Positions 49,142-57,721 of a stretch of DNA of 64,000 nucleotides are shown piece after piece (positions within the stretch are counted from its first letter, which is position 1; the number at the start of each line of letters is the position of its first letter). The notes under the pieces were generated by a model. That model was not told where the DNA came from. It was given only the letters and a program-made list of their open reading frames with translations, and did not search any database. Position numbers and translations under genes: made by a program. Location: the NCBI RefSeq assembly GCF_900110755.1, contig NZ_FOFF01000051.1:1-64000 (forward strand), given 5' to 3'. Source of the DNA: Streptomyces sp. yr375 (lineage in GTDB: Bacteria > Actinomycetota > Actinomycetes > Streptomycetales > Streptomycetaceae).

Positions 49142-50590
49142 ATGAAGGTCGTACCGCCGACCCGTCGCCCCCGAGGCCGTACGGTCCGTACCGGCCGCAC
49201 CGGACCGCTGCTCGCGCTGGGACTCGCGCTGGCGCTCGCCGTCCTGACGGTCCTCACCGTCCTGACGTCGGCGGGCGCCCCCCGCGCCACCGCGGCCACC
49301 ACTGCGGCCACGACCACGGCCGCCACCGAGCTGACCAGCGTCTCGACGATCGCCGAGGCGCTGCGCAAGAGCCCGGTCTACGTCGATCCGCAGGCGAGCG
49401 GCCAACTGTCGCAGGCGGACGCGCACGCGCTCCAGCGGCAGATCGAGGGCGCCGACAAACCCCTGTTCATCGCCGTCCTGCCGGCCGGGTACCCGACCGC
49501 GAACCTGTTCCCGGACCTGCGTACGGCCACCGGCGTCACCGGCCTGTACGCGATCCGCCTCGGCGACCGCTTCGACGCCCGCGCCGACTCGTCCGTCATG
49601 TCACGCACCGCTGTCCGGAATCTGGTCACCAGCGTCCAGGACGAGAGCACCGCCAAGGCCCAACTGGGCGACTTCACCGACCGCGCCCTGGCCAACATGG
49701 GCGGCTCGGCCCCCGGGAGCTGGAGTTCCTCGGGCGGCGGCGACCGGATCTCGTCCGGCGCGCTGATCGCCGTCGGCGCGGTCCTGGTGGCCGGCGGGGC
49801 GGGCGCGTACACCCTGGTGCGGCGCAACCGCCGGCGGCACGCGGAGGAGCAGCGGGCCGCCCTCGAACGGCTGCGGGTCGTCGTAGACGAGGACATCACG
49901 GCCTTCGGCGAGGAACTCGACCGCCTGGACTTCCACCCGGCCGAACCGGGTGCCGACGACACCATGCGCGCCGACTATGAACGCGCCCTGGACGCCTACG
50001 AACAGGCCAAGTCGTCGATGGCGGCGGCGACGCGACCGGAGGACGTCCGCGCCGTCACCCAGGCGCTGGAGGACGGCCGTTTCTCCCTGGCCCAGCTCGC
50101 CGCCCGCCGCGCGGGAACGCCGCTGCCCGAGCGCCGTCCGCCCTGCTTCTTCGACCCCCGCCACGGCCCCTCGGTCGCCGACGCCACCTGGACGCCGTCC
50201 GGCGGGGCCACGCGCGAGGTCCCGGTCTGCGCGGCGGACGCGACCCGGCTCGCCGACGGCCGCGACCCCGTCATCCGCGAGGTCGACAGCGACTACGGCC
50301 GCCGCCCGTACTGGGAGGCGGGCCCGGCCTACGGCCCCTGGGCGGGCGGCTACTTCGGCGGCGGCATCCTGCCCGGCCTCCTCGTCGGCACCATGCTCGG
50401 CTCCCTGATGGCCACCCCGTCCTACGCCTCCGACTACGGCACCGGCTACGGCGAGTTCGGCGGCGCCGGCTACCAGGGCGGCGACGTCTCCGGCGCCGAC
50501 TTCGACCCCGGCGACTACGGCGGCGGCTTCGGCGGGGGAGGGGACTTCGGCGGGGGTGGCGGGGGCGGCGACTTCGGCGGAGGGTTCTGA
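49142..50590 (+). CDS. Exported single-pass membrane protein with Gly-rich tail (TPM-like)
   Basis: The 482-residue protein has a signal/anchor at residues 20-45, an extracytoplasmic domain of about 140 residues (ALRKSPVYVDPQASGQLS, KPLFIAVLPAGY) that resembles TPM/YgcG-type domains, a second membrane helix near residues 205-222 (ALIAVGAVLVAGGAGAYTLV), a charged helical region, and a Tyr/Gly-rich C terminus ending in repeated GGGGDFGGG. The PCFFDPRHGPS-to-VCAADATRL stretch has two cysteines that might bind metal. The function is unknown; TPM proteins act in envelope maintenance. Confidence 0.75.
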   Translation: MKVVPPTRRPRGRTVRTGRTGPLLALGLALALAVLTVLTVLTSAGAPRATAATTAATTTAATELTSVSTIAEALRKSPVYVDPQASGQLSQADAHALQRQIEGADKPLFIAVLPAGYPTANLFPDLRTATGVTGLYAIRLGDRFDARADSSVMSRTAVRNLVTSVQDESTAKAQLGDFTDRALANMGGSAPGSWSSSGGGDRISSGALIAVGAVLVAGGAGAYTLVRRNRRRHAEEQRAALERLRVVVDEDITAFGEELDRLDFHPAEPGADDTMRADYERALDAYEQAKSSMAAATRPEDVRAVTQALEDGRFSLAQLAARRAGTPLPERRPPCFFDPRHGPSVADATWTPSGGATREVPVCAADATRLADGRDPVIREVDSDYGRRPYWEAGPAYGPWAGGYFGGGILPGLLVGTMLGSLMATPSYASDYGTGYGEFGGAGYQGGDVSGADFDPGDYGGGFGGGGDFGGGGGGGDFGGGF

Positions 50591-50608
50591 GGACGCGAGG
50601 GTACGAGT

Positions 50609-50639
50609 ACGGGCCCGGCGCTGGTGGCGCCGGGCCCGT
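50609..50639. terminator. Bidirectional terminator between convergent genes
   Basis: Perfect 13-bp stem (acgggcccggcgc/gcgccgggcccgt) with a 5-nt loop, between the TPM-like gene and the convergent protease gene. Confidence 0.88.
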
Positions 50640-50665
50640 GGCTTAAGCGGTGATCGGGGCAGGCG

Positions 50666-51565
<900 letters not shown>

Positions 51566-52213
51566 TTATGAGAACGCGACAGCCGCGCACACAAGGGTGC
51601 TGATTCGGCCAACCGAAGAAGGCCACAGCGCCCAGGGGGAGTCTGCGGCCCGGCAGTCCGACGTCACCGGCACGCGATGGCGCGTGCTGCCGGGTAGCAG
51701 TGGCACCACCTGTGCGGCTTCCGAAACGTTGTCCAGGAAGATCAGCATCGACGCACGTGAGTCCAGCAGCGACCGGTACAGCGAGTACCGGTCCTCCGGT
51801 GCGATGGGAGCGTCCTCGCCCCGGACCCCGAAGGCGCGGAGAAACGACAGCACCGCTTCCTCGGGGGCCACCGGAGCTCTGTCGTAGCCGCGCATGTTGA
51901 TGAAGAGGGCTCCGCCCGGGAAGCGGGCTCGCGTCGCGTGAGCCGCCTGAAGGGCCAGCGCCGTCTTGCCGACCCCGCCGAGCCCACCTACGGCGGTGAT
52001 CAGGATCGCGTCAGGGCTCCCATGGGTGCTGGGGTCGAGCGCCTCCGACAATGCGCCGAGTTCTCCGTCGCGACCGGTGAAAGCCGCAGGGGGTGAGGGA
52101 AGCGTCGACGTGACGGTGACGATGGGCACGGGATGGTGATGGTGCTCGACGCTGCCTGTCACAGGCCCGTGAAACGTGCCGCCCCGGAACTCGACGTGGT
52201 CCTGACCGCCCAC
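51566..52213 (-). pseudogene. 3'-truncated NB-ARC (NLR-like) gene
   Basis: The 215-residue frame starts like the full-length gene at 53899-56085: an N-terminal DHVEFRGGTFHGPVTG motif, a His/Pro linker, FTGRDGELGALSEALD, the P-loop GGLGGVGKTALAL (residues 76-88) and the Walker B MLIFLDNVSEAAQVVPLLPGS. After HRVPVTS the similarity stops and about 30 unrelated residues lead to a stop. The remaining NB-ARC, winged-helix and TPR parts (about 500 residues) are absent. It is most likely the relic of a deleted gene; a short NTPase cannot be excluded. Confidence 0.75.
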
Positions 52214-52286
52214 CGGAATCCCCCCGCGTGGGCATCACCATCCCCATCCTGTCGCAGGAGTGACCGGAGAACCCGCGCCTCGTTAA

Positions 52287-52316
52287 GGGAAACGTACTTC
52301 CGGGAAACGTACTTCC
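52287..52316 (+). repeat. Perfect 15-bp tandem repeat in a promoter region
   Basis: GGGAAACGTACTTCC occurs twice head-to-tail (52287-52301 and 52302-52316). Each unit is itself partly palindromic (GGAA-N6-TTCC), and the block is flanked by TTAA and TAA. It ends 42 bp before the ATPase start and looks like a pair of operator sites. Confidence 0.85.
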
Positions 52317-52358
52317 CTAAACCGGCCGTCCAGTCCTGCTCTGCACAGGAGCCGCCCC

Positions 52359-53849
52359 GTGTCTGATCGCCCCCGCCATCCCCACCTCCCCAAACCCTCC
52401 GACATGTTCGCCCGCGACTGGGAATGGAGCGAGCTCACCGCGTTCGCCGCCGATGACGGCGGTGAGGCGACCATGGCTGTGGTCTCCGGGCGGCGCAGGC
52501 AGGGGAAGTCCTTTCTGCTCGACTCCCTCGCCCGGGCCGCCGGAGGCTTCTACTTCTGTGCGTACGAGGCGACGGAGGCCGAGTCTCTGCGCCGCTTCGG
52601 CGAAGAGCTGGGCCAGTACACCGGGACCGTCGCCCCCATGCGGTTCGACCGCTGGGAGCAGGCCGTCGACGCGCTGCTCGCCCTGGGCAAGGAGCGGCCT
52701 CTCCCGGTCGTCATCGACGAGTTCCCCTACCTGGCCAGGGCGACTCCGTCGCTGCCTTCCATCGTCCAGGTCGCCTACGGCCCCCGTCGCCCCGAACGGC
52801 TCGAGTCGCGTACCCGACTGCTCCTGTGCGGCAGCTCCCTCTCCTTCATGGGCAGGCTGCTCAGTGGCACTTCACCCCTCAGAGGCCGGGCCGGCCTCGA
52901 ACTCGTCGTCCATCCACTGGACTTCCGGCAGACTGCGACCTTCTGGGGCATCGAAGACGCTCGCCTCGCCCTGCTCGTCCACAGCGTTGTGGGTGGAACT
53001 CCCGCCTACCGCCGGGAGTTCGTCCGGGACGACACCCCGGCCGACCTGGCCGACTTCGACGCCTGGGTCTGTCGTACGGCGCTGTCACCCCGCTCCCCGC
53101 TCTACCGCGAGGCCCGTTACCTCCTCGCCGACGAGTCGGACCTCCGGGACCGGGCGCTGTACCACTCCGTGCTGGCGGCCCTCGCTTCCGGAAACGGCAC
53201 GGCAGGGCGTATCGCCGCATTCCTGGAGCGGCCCGTCAGCGACATCACTCACCCCCTCACGGTGCTCCAGGACTGCGGCCTGGTCCGCAAGGAGGCGGAC
53301 GCCTTCCGCAAGAACCGCAGCGTCTACCGTGTGGGTGAGCCGCTCATCGCCTTCGACCACGCCATTTCGCGGCCTCGACTCCCTCTGCTCGACCGGGGGA
53401 TGGCGGAGCAGGTCTGGCGGAGTTCCCGTTACCGGTTCCTGTCCGCCGTCGTGGGGCCGCACTTCGAGCAGATCTGCCGGGAGTGGGTGGCGCATTTCGC
53501 TGCTCCGGAGACCTTCGGGGGTATGCCGATCGACGTGACGTACGGGACTGTTCCTGATCAGGCAGGGCGGACCAGCCATGAGATCGACGTGGTGGTGCGC
53601 GGGGCCGTCGGACAGGACAACGGGGTCCTGCTGTCCCTGGGGGAGGCCAAGTGGGACCAGGCCATGGGCATGGGGCACCTGGAAAGGCTGCGTCACGCGG
53701 CGGCGTTGCTCGCGGCACGCGGCATCGACACCTCGGCTGTCCGGCTCGCCTGCTACAGCGGAGGGGGATTCAGCGACGAACTGCGTGCGGCAGGCGACCG
53801 AGGAGAGGTGGTACTGGTGGATCTGGCGCGTCTTTACGCGGGGGAGTAG
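52359..53849 (+). CDS. ATPase with DUF234-type nuclease-like C terminus
   Basis: The GTG at 52359 follows AGGAG and gives 496 residues. It has a Walker A (SGRRRQGKS, 43-51) and Walker B (VVIDEFPYL, around 117-125) of the archaeal-type ATPase_2 family, a winged-helix middle (GRIAAFLERPVSDITHPLTVLQDCGLVRKE) and a C-terminal DUF234 domain with HEIDVVV (Asp410) and LGEAKW (Glu429, Lys431), the D-ExK arrangement of PD-(D/E)XK nucleases. The family is enriched on mobile and defence-related loci. Its target is unknown. Confidence 0.85.
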   Translation: MSDRPRHPHLPKPSDMFARDWEWSELTAFAADDGGEATMAVVSGRRRQGKSFLLDSLARAAGGFYFCAYEATEAESLRRFGEELGQYTGTVAPMRFDRWEQAVDALLALGKERPLPVVIDEFPYLARATPSLPSIVQVAYGPRRPERLESRTRLLLCGSSLSFMGRLLSGTSPLRGRAGLELVVHPLDFRQTATFWGIEDARLALLVHSVVGGTPAYRREFVRDDTPADLADFDAWVCRTALSPRSPLYREARYLLADESDLRDRALYHSVLAALASGNGTAGRIAAFLERPVSDITHPLTVLQDCGLVRKEADAFRKNRSVYRVGEPLIAFDHAISRPRLPLLDRGMAEQVWRSSRYRFLSAVVGPHFEQICREWVAHFAAPETFGGMPIDVTYGTVPDQAGRTSHEIDVVVRGAVGQDNGVLLSLGEAKWDQAMGMGHLERLRHAAALLAARGIDTSAVRLACYSGGGFSDELRAAGDRGEVVLVDLARLYAGE

Positions 53850-53898
53850 CGCGTGTTCCTGTCGGCGCCCGGCTCTCACGCACCGCCCCGCAGGCCGG

Positions 53899-56085
53899 CT
53901 ACTGCCCCTCGGCGAGCCGTCTCGCCTTCGCCGCTTCCTCCTGCGAGCCGGCGTATTCGAAGCAGGCGGCGGCGATTCTCAGGATTTCCTCGGCCTGGGC
54001 GGGGTGGCCGAGGGTGTGTAGGGCGCGGGCCATGTGGAGGCAGGCTGTCGCCGTCTCGTGCGGGTTGTCGAGTGCGGTGTAGAGGCGGGCGGAGCGCAGG
54101 TATTCATCGGCGGCCTCGGCGGTGCGGCCGGCTGTCGTCCAGAGGTGGCCGAGGAAGCTTCGGGCGGCTGCCTCGCCGGACTTGTCGCCCAGTTCGAGGT
54201 GGATGCGCAGCGCTTTTCTCGTGGCGGCGAGCGAGTCGTCGTAGCGGCCCAGCGCGTAGAGCGTGGCGCCGTAGTTGCCGAGGGCGAGTCCCTTGGAGCG
54301 CCGGTCGCCGAGCGCTTCGTAGAGGCGCAGGCTTCCGCGGTGGGCCCGGACGGCCTCGGCGGGTCTGCCCAGACCGCGCAGGACGGTCCCGAGGTTCGTC
54401 CACGCGGCGGCCTCGGCGCGCTGGTTCCTGGTCTCGGCGCAGAGTTCCGTCGCGCGGTACAGGAGGGGGACCGCCTCCTCGCCCCGGCCGAGGGCGTTGA
54501 GGCACATGCCCAGTGAACCGCACGCGGCGGCCGTGGCCGCGGTGTCGCCCAGGCGCTGCGCGGTGCGGTGCGCGGCCGTCGCCACCTCCAGCCAGTCGTG
54601 GTGGGCCCGGCGCAGATGCAGGTACGCGTCGAGGTTGAGGCCCAGGGCCATGGCTTGAGCGGTTCGGGGCGGGGGCGGGGGCTGGGCAGCGGTCGTGTGC
54701 GGGTCCGTGTGCGGGGTCGTGGGCTCTGTTGTGTCCATTCGGCGGGCCAGGCCCAGCAGGGTCTGGCGTTCCGCGTCGAGCCAGTTCAGGGCGCGCTGGT
54801 AGTCGCCGGTGAAGGAGTCGGGGGTGTCGGGGTGTGCGCCGGGCCAGAGGCAGTTGTTGGCGGCTCGGAGGCCGGTCTCGCAGATGTCGAGGAGGCGGCC
54901 CCGGGCGGTCTCCGCCTCCTGCGCGGTCCTCGGGTCCGCGTCCGCAACGCCGCGGACGTACACCTGGACCAGGTCGTGCATCCGCCACAGTTCGCCGCCG
55001 GGGTCCGCGGTCAGGAGGGACGCGGCGACCAAGTCGTCCAGCAGCGGCCGCAGTTCGTCGAGCGACAGGTCCGCGAGGACGACCGCCGAGCCCATCCACA
55101 CCTCGGGCGTCGGCGCTTGGCCCAACGCCCGTAGTACGCGGGCCACTTCCGGCTCCAGCCGCCCGTACATGACGTCGAAGACCGGCCGCAGCGCAAGCTC
55201 CCGGCGGTACTGGTCCACCCCCTTGAAGCGCAGCGCCCGCACCCGGTCGGCGGCGGTGCGCAGTTCGGCGGTGAGGGTGCTGACCGGGCGCGGTCCACGG
55301 CGTCGTAACAGCGCGGCGGCGATCAGCAGGGCGAGGGGCAAGTGGCCGCACAGGGAGGCCAGTTCGCGGACGGCGTCGGGGTCCTCGGTGGCGCGCAGGT
55401 CATCGGGGTCGTGCTCCCGCAGGCAGCGGTCCACGAGCAGGCAGGCGTCCTCGGTCGCCAGCGCGCCGATCGTGAACTGCCGTACGGGGAGGGAGTCCTG
55501 GACGTCCCGGGAGGTGATCAGCACACGGTGGCCAGCGCCCTCCCCGGGGAGGAGCGGGGTGATCTGCGCCGGGTCGGAGACGTTGTCCAGGACGATCAAC
55601 ACCGGTGCGCGGCGGGCGAGTTCGATGCGGTAGCGGCCGTAGAGGTCCTCGCCGCCGGGCTCGTCGCCGCCGAGCGCCCGCAGCAGGGACAGTACGGCGT
55701 GTTCGGAGGTCGCCGGGACGTCGTCGTATCCGCGCAGGTCCACGAAGAGCGCACCGCCGGGGAACCAGCCGCGCTGCCGCGCCGTGTGCGCCACGTGCAG
55801 GGCGAGGGCGGTCTTGCCCACTCCGCCCAGGCCCGCGACGGCGACGACGCCGACGCCGACGCCGACAGCAGTGTGTTCGGTGGCCGGATCCAGTGCGTCC
55901 AGGAGCCGTCCGGCCTCGGTGTCACGGCCCGTGAAGACGGCGGGCGCGCGCAGCAGGTTGGACACGGCACCGGATGGCGGCGGCGGGGGAGCGGCTCCGG
56001 CCACAGCCCCCGGTACGACTCCCAACCCGGTGACCGGTCCGAGGAACACGTTCCCCCGGAACTCGACGTGATCTCCGCCGCCCAC
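53899..56085 (-). CDS. NB-ARC/TPR (NLR-like) STAND ATPase with short N-terminal motif
   Basis: The 728-residue protein starts with DHVEFRGNVFLGPVTG (residues 5-20), then a Pro/Ala linker, FTGRDTEAGRLLDALD, P-loop AGLGGVGKT (84-92), Walker B PVLIVLDNVSD, HRVLITSRD, the GLPL-type CGHLPLALLIAAALL, a winged helix and, over the last 300 residues, TPRs (GRGEEAVPLLYRATEL, GRPAEAVRAHRGSLRLYEALGD, GRYDDSLAATRKALRIHLELGD). STAND proteins of this plan are ligand-triggered switches. With no enzymatic N-terminal effector, the short motif may recruit a partner. It has a truncated paralog 1.7 kb away on the same strand. Confidence 0.88.
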   Translation of the reverse strand: MGGGDHVEFRGNVFLGPVTGLGVVPGAVAGAAPPPPPSGAVSNLLRAPAVFTGRDTEAGRLLDALDPATEHTAVGVGVGVVAVAGLGGVGKTALALHVAHTARQRGWFPGGALFVDLRGYDDVPATSEHAVLSLLRALGGDEPGGEDLYGRYRIELARRAPVLIVLDNVSDPAQITPLLPGEGAGHRVLITSRDVQDSLPVRQFTIGALATEDACLLVDRCLREHDPDDLRATEDPDAVRELASLCGHLPLALLIAAALLRRRGPRPVSTLTAELRTAADRVRALRFKGVDQYRRELALRPVFDVMYGRLEPEVARVLRALGQAPTPEVWMGSAVVLADLSLDELRPLLDDLVAASLLTADPGGELWRMHDLVQVYVRGVADADPRTAQEAETARGRLLDICETGLRAANNCLWPGAHPDTPDSFTGDYQRALNWLDAERQTLLGLARRMDTTEPTTPHTDPHTTAAQPPPPPRTAQAMALGLNLDAYLHLRRAHHDWLEVATAAHRTAQRLGDTAATAAACGSLGMCLNALGRGEEAVPLLYRATELCAETRNQRAEAAAWTNLGTVLRGLGRPAEAVRAHRGSLRLYEALGDRRSKGLALGNYGATLYALGRYDDSLAATRKALRIHLELGDKSGEAAARSFLGHLWTTAGRTAEAADEYLRSARLYTALDNPHETATACLHMARALHTLGHPAQAEEILRIAAACFEYAGSQEEAAKARRLAEGQ

Positions 56086-56174
56086 CAGTCACCCACCGCC
56101 GTTCCGCTCCCCGACCGAGACGCCCGCTCCCCTTTCCTTCCCCTCCGCGCCCGCCGGTACGTCGTGAACCGGTC

Positions 56175-56813
56175 TCAGTCCTGGACCGCTGCCTTCGCGA
56201 AGTCGAGCAGGGACTCGAAGTCGAGCGCGCCGGGGTCGCCGTGCGCGTTCTCGGGGACGTGCATGTGTCCGCACACTCCCTTGAACGCGTTCCAGCGCTC
56301 CCCGCTCATCCGCTGCCCGCCGCCGTTCCCCGCCGACTTCGGGTACGCGGGCCACAGCGTCGGCCCGCGCAGCGGTACGTCGTGGTGGAGGTGCATCCAC
56401 GCCAGGTACTGGGCGACGGCGCGCAGCGCCCACTCGGGGGCCTTCGGCCAGTAGATGTGGTCCAGGTCGCGGGCCTTCCACTTGGCGTGGATGTCGGGGT
56501 CGCAGGTGCCGACGAGTTCCGCCTGGCAGACGTTCAGGGTGTTCGTCTCGACGCCGCCGCGCAGGTTGGCCAGCGCGCGGGAGGAGACGTCGATGTCGAA
56601 GTGCTGGTACCACTTCAGCCGCCGGGCGGCGAAGTCCGGCACCGCCGTCAGGTTGGGTGCGACGGAGCCGCCCTGGTAGTCGGGCAGCGAGCGGCCCTCC
56701 GTCGTGTGCAGGACGACGACGTTGACCTCCATGCGGTCGCCGCCGAAGTCGTCCTGGTACCAGTGGTCGCGGTTCGCGCCCGGGTATGCCTGGGGTCCGG
56801 TCCTGATGCTCAT
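56175..56813 (-). CDS. Amidase_2/PGRP-like peptidoglycan amidase
   Basis: The ATG at 56813 (GAGG 5 nt upstream) gives 212 residues. MEVNVVVLHTTEG carries the first zinc histidine, the segment ending in LNVCQAELVGTC replaces the usual central strand, and GHMHVPENAHGDPGALDF carries the second histidine and the DPG aspartate. It lacks a signal peptide, unlike the amidase at 3429, so it resembles an endolysin-type enzyme and would need another route out. Two cysteines around residue 110 may form a disulfide. Confidence 0.8.
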   Translation of the reverse strand: MSIRTGPQAYPGANRDHWYQDDFGGDRMEVNVVVLHTTEGRSLPDYQGGSVAPNLTAVPDFAARRLKWYQHFDIDVSSRALANLRGGVETNTLNVCQAELVGTCDPDIHAKWKARDLDHIYWPKAPEWALRAVAQYLAWMHLHHDVPLRGPTLWPAYPKSAGNGGGQRMSGERWNAFKGVCGHMHVPENAHGDPGALDFESLLDFAKAAVQD

Positions 56814-56917
56814 GCCTCGTGACTGTGACACAGGACACAGCGAAGGGCCGGGAGCTGTTCGCTTCCGGCCCCTATCCGCCGATTTCTTACGTATGCGGCG
56901 ACGAATCGACGACGCGC

Positions 56918-57565
56918 TTACGCGTTCTTGATCGCCGAGATGTCGAAGTTCAGCTTGATCTTGTCGGAGACCAGGACGCCGCCCGTCTCCAGTGCCGCGT
57001 TCCAGGTCAGGCCCCACGCCGAACGCAGGATCTCCGCCTTGCCCTCGAAGCCGACGCGCTCGTTGCCGAACGGGTCCTTGGCGCTGCCGTGGAACTCCAG
57101 GTCGATGGTGAGGGGCTTGGTGACGCCGAGGATGGTGAGGTCGCCGGTGATGCGGTAGTCGTCGTCGCCGAGCGCCTGCGCCGAGGTGGAGCGGAAGGTC
57201 ATCGCCGGGAACTCGTCGGTCTTGAAGAAGTCCGCGCTCTTCAGGTGGCCGTCGCGGTCGGCGGACCCGGTGTCGATGCTGTCCATCGTGACGTCGATGG
57301 AGGCGGTGGAGCGTGTCGGGTCGGTGCCGTCCAGGTGCAGCGAGCCGGTGAAGTCGGTGAACTTGCCCTTGACGTTCGTGACCATCGCGTGGCGCGCGAC
57401 GAAGCCGATCGACGAGTGCGCCGGGTCGATCGAGTAGTCGCCGGTCAGGGCGGCGAGGCCGGGGTTCGTCGCGCCGGCGGCGACGTCGGTCGCGGTGCTG
57501 GTCGTGGTGCCGGTCGTGGTGGTCGCGGCGGTCTCGTTGGTGCTCTTGCGGCCGAAGATGCCCAT
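56918..57565 (-). CDS. YceI-family lipid-binding protein
   Basis: The 215-residue protein starts after an AGGAG site and has a Thr/Ala-rich N terminus before the YceI lipocalin-like barrel: GDYSIDPAHSSIGFVARHAMVTNVKGKF, HLKSADFFKTDEFPAMTFRST, LTILGVTKPLTIDLEF and FDISAI. There is no signal peptide. YceI proteins bind isoprenoid-type lipids such as quinone precursors. The promoter contains a clear inverted repeat, so it is probably repressor-controlled. Confidence 0.92.
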   Translation of the reverse strand: MGIFGRKSTNETAATTTTGTTTSTATDVAAGATNPGLAALTGDYSIDPAHSSIGFVARHAMVTNVKGKFTDFTGSLHLDGTDPTRSTASIDVTMDSIDTGSADRDGHLKSADFFKTDEFPAMTFRSTSAQALGDDDYRITGDLTILGVTKPLTIDLEFHGSAKDPFGNERVGFEGKAEILRSAWGLTWNAALETGGVLVSDKIKLNFDISAIKNA

Positions 57566-57592
57566 GGTGTGCTCCTTGGGGAGGGCGAAGAT

Positions 57593-57614
57593 CGTTGATG
57601 TTTAATATTCAACG
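57593..57614. promoter_or_regulatory. Operator-like inverted repeat upstream of the YceI gene
   Basis: CGTTGA (57593-57598) and TCAACG (57609-57614) flank an AT-only-type centre (tgtttaatat). A second related element, GTTCAATGTTCAAC, lies at 57646-57659. The TTGA/TCAA-type arms and AT centre resemble MarR-family operators, which often sit before YceI genes. Both elements are in the 156-bp divergent region. Confidence 0.6.
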
Positions 57615-57721
57615 ACGTCAACGTGAGTGACCGTAGACCCATTCCGTTCAATGTTCAACTTTATCCGGAGTGTGTTCACCCCATTGCTCCATGCGATCAC
57701 CGTCCCGCATGCTGTCGAACT

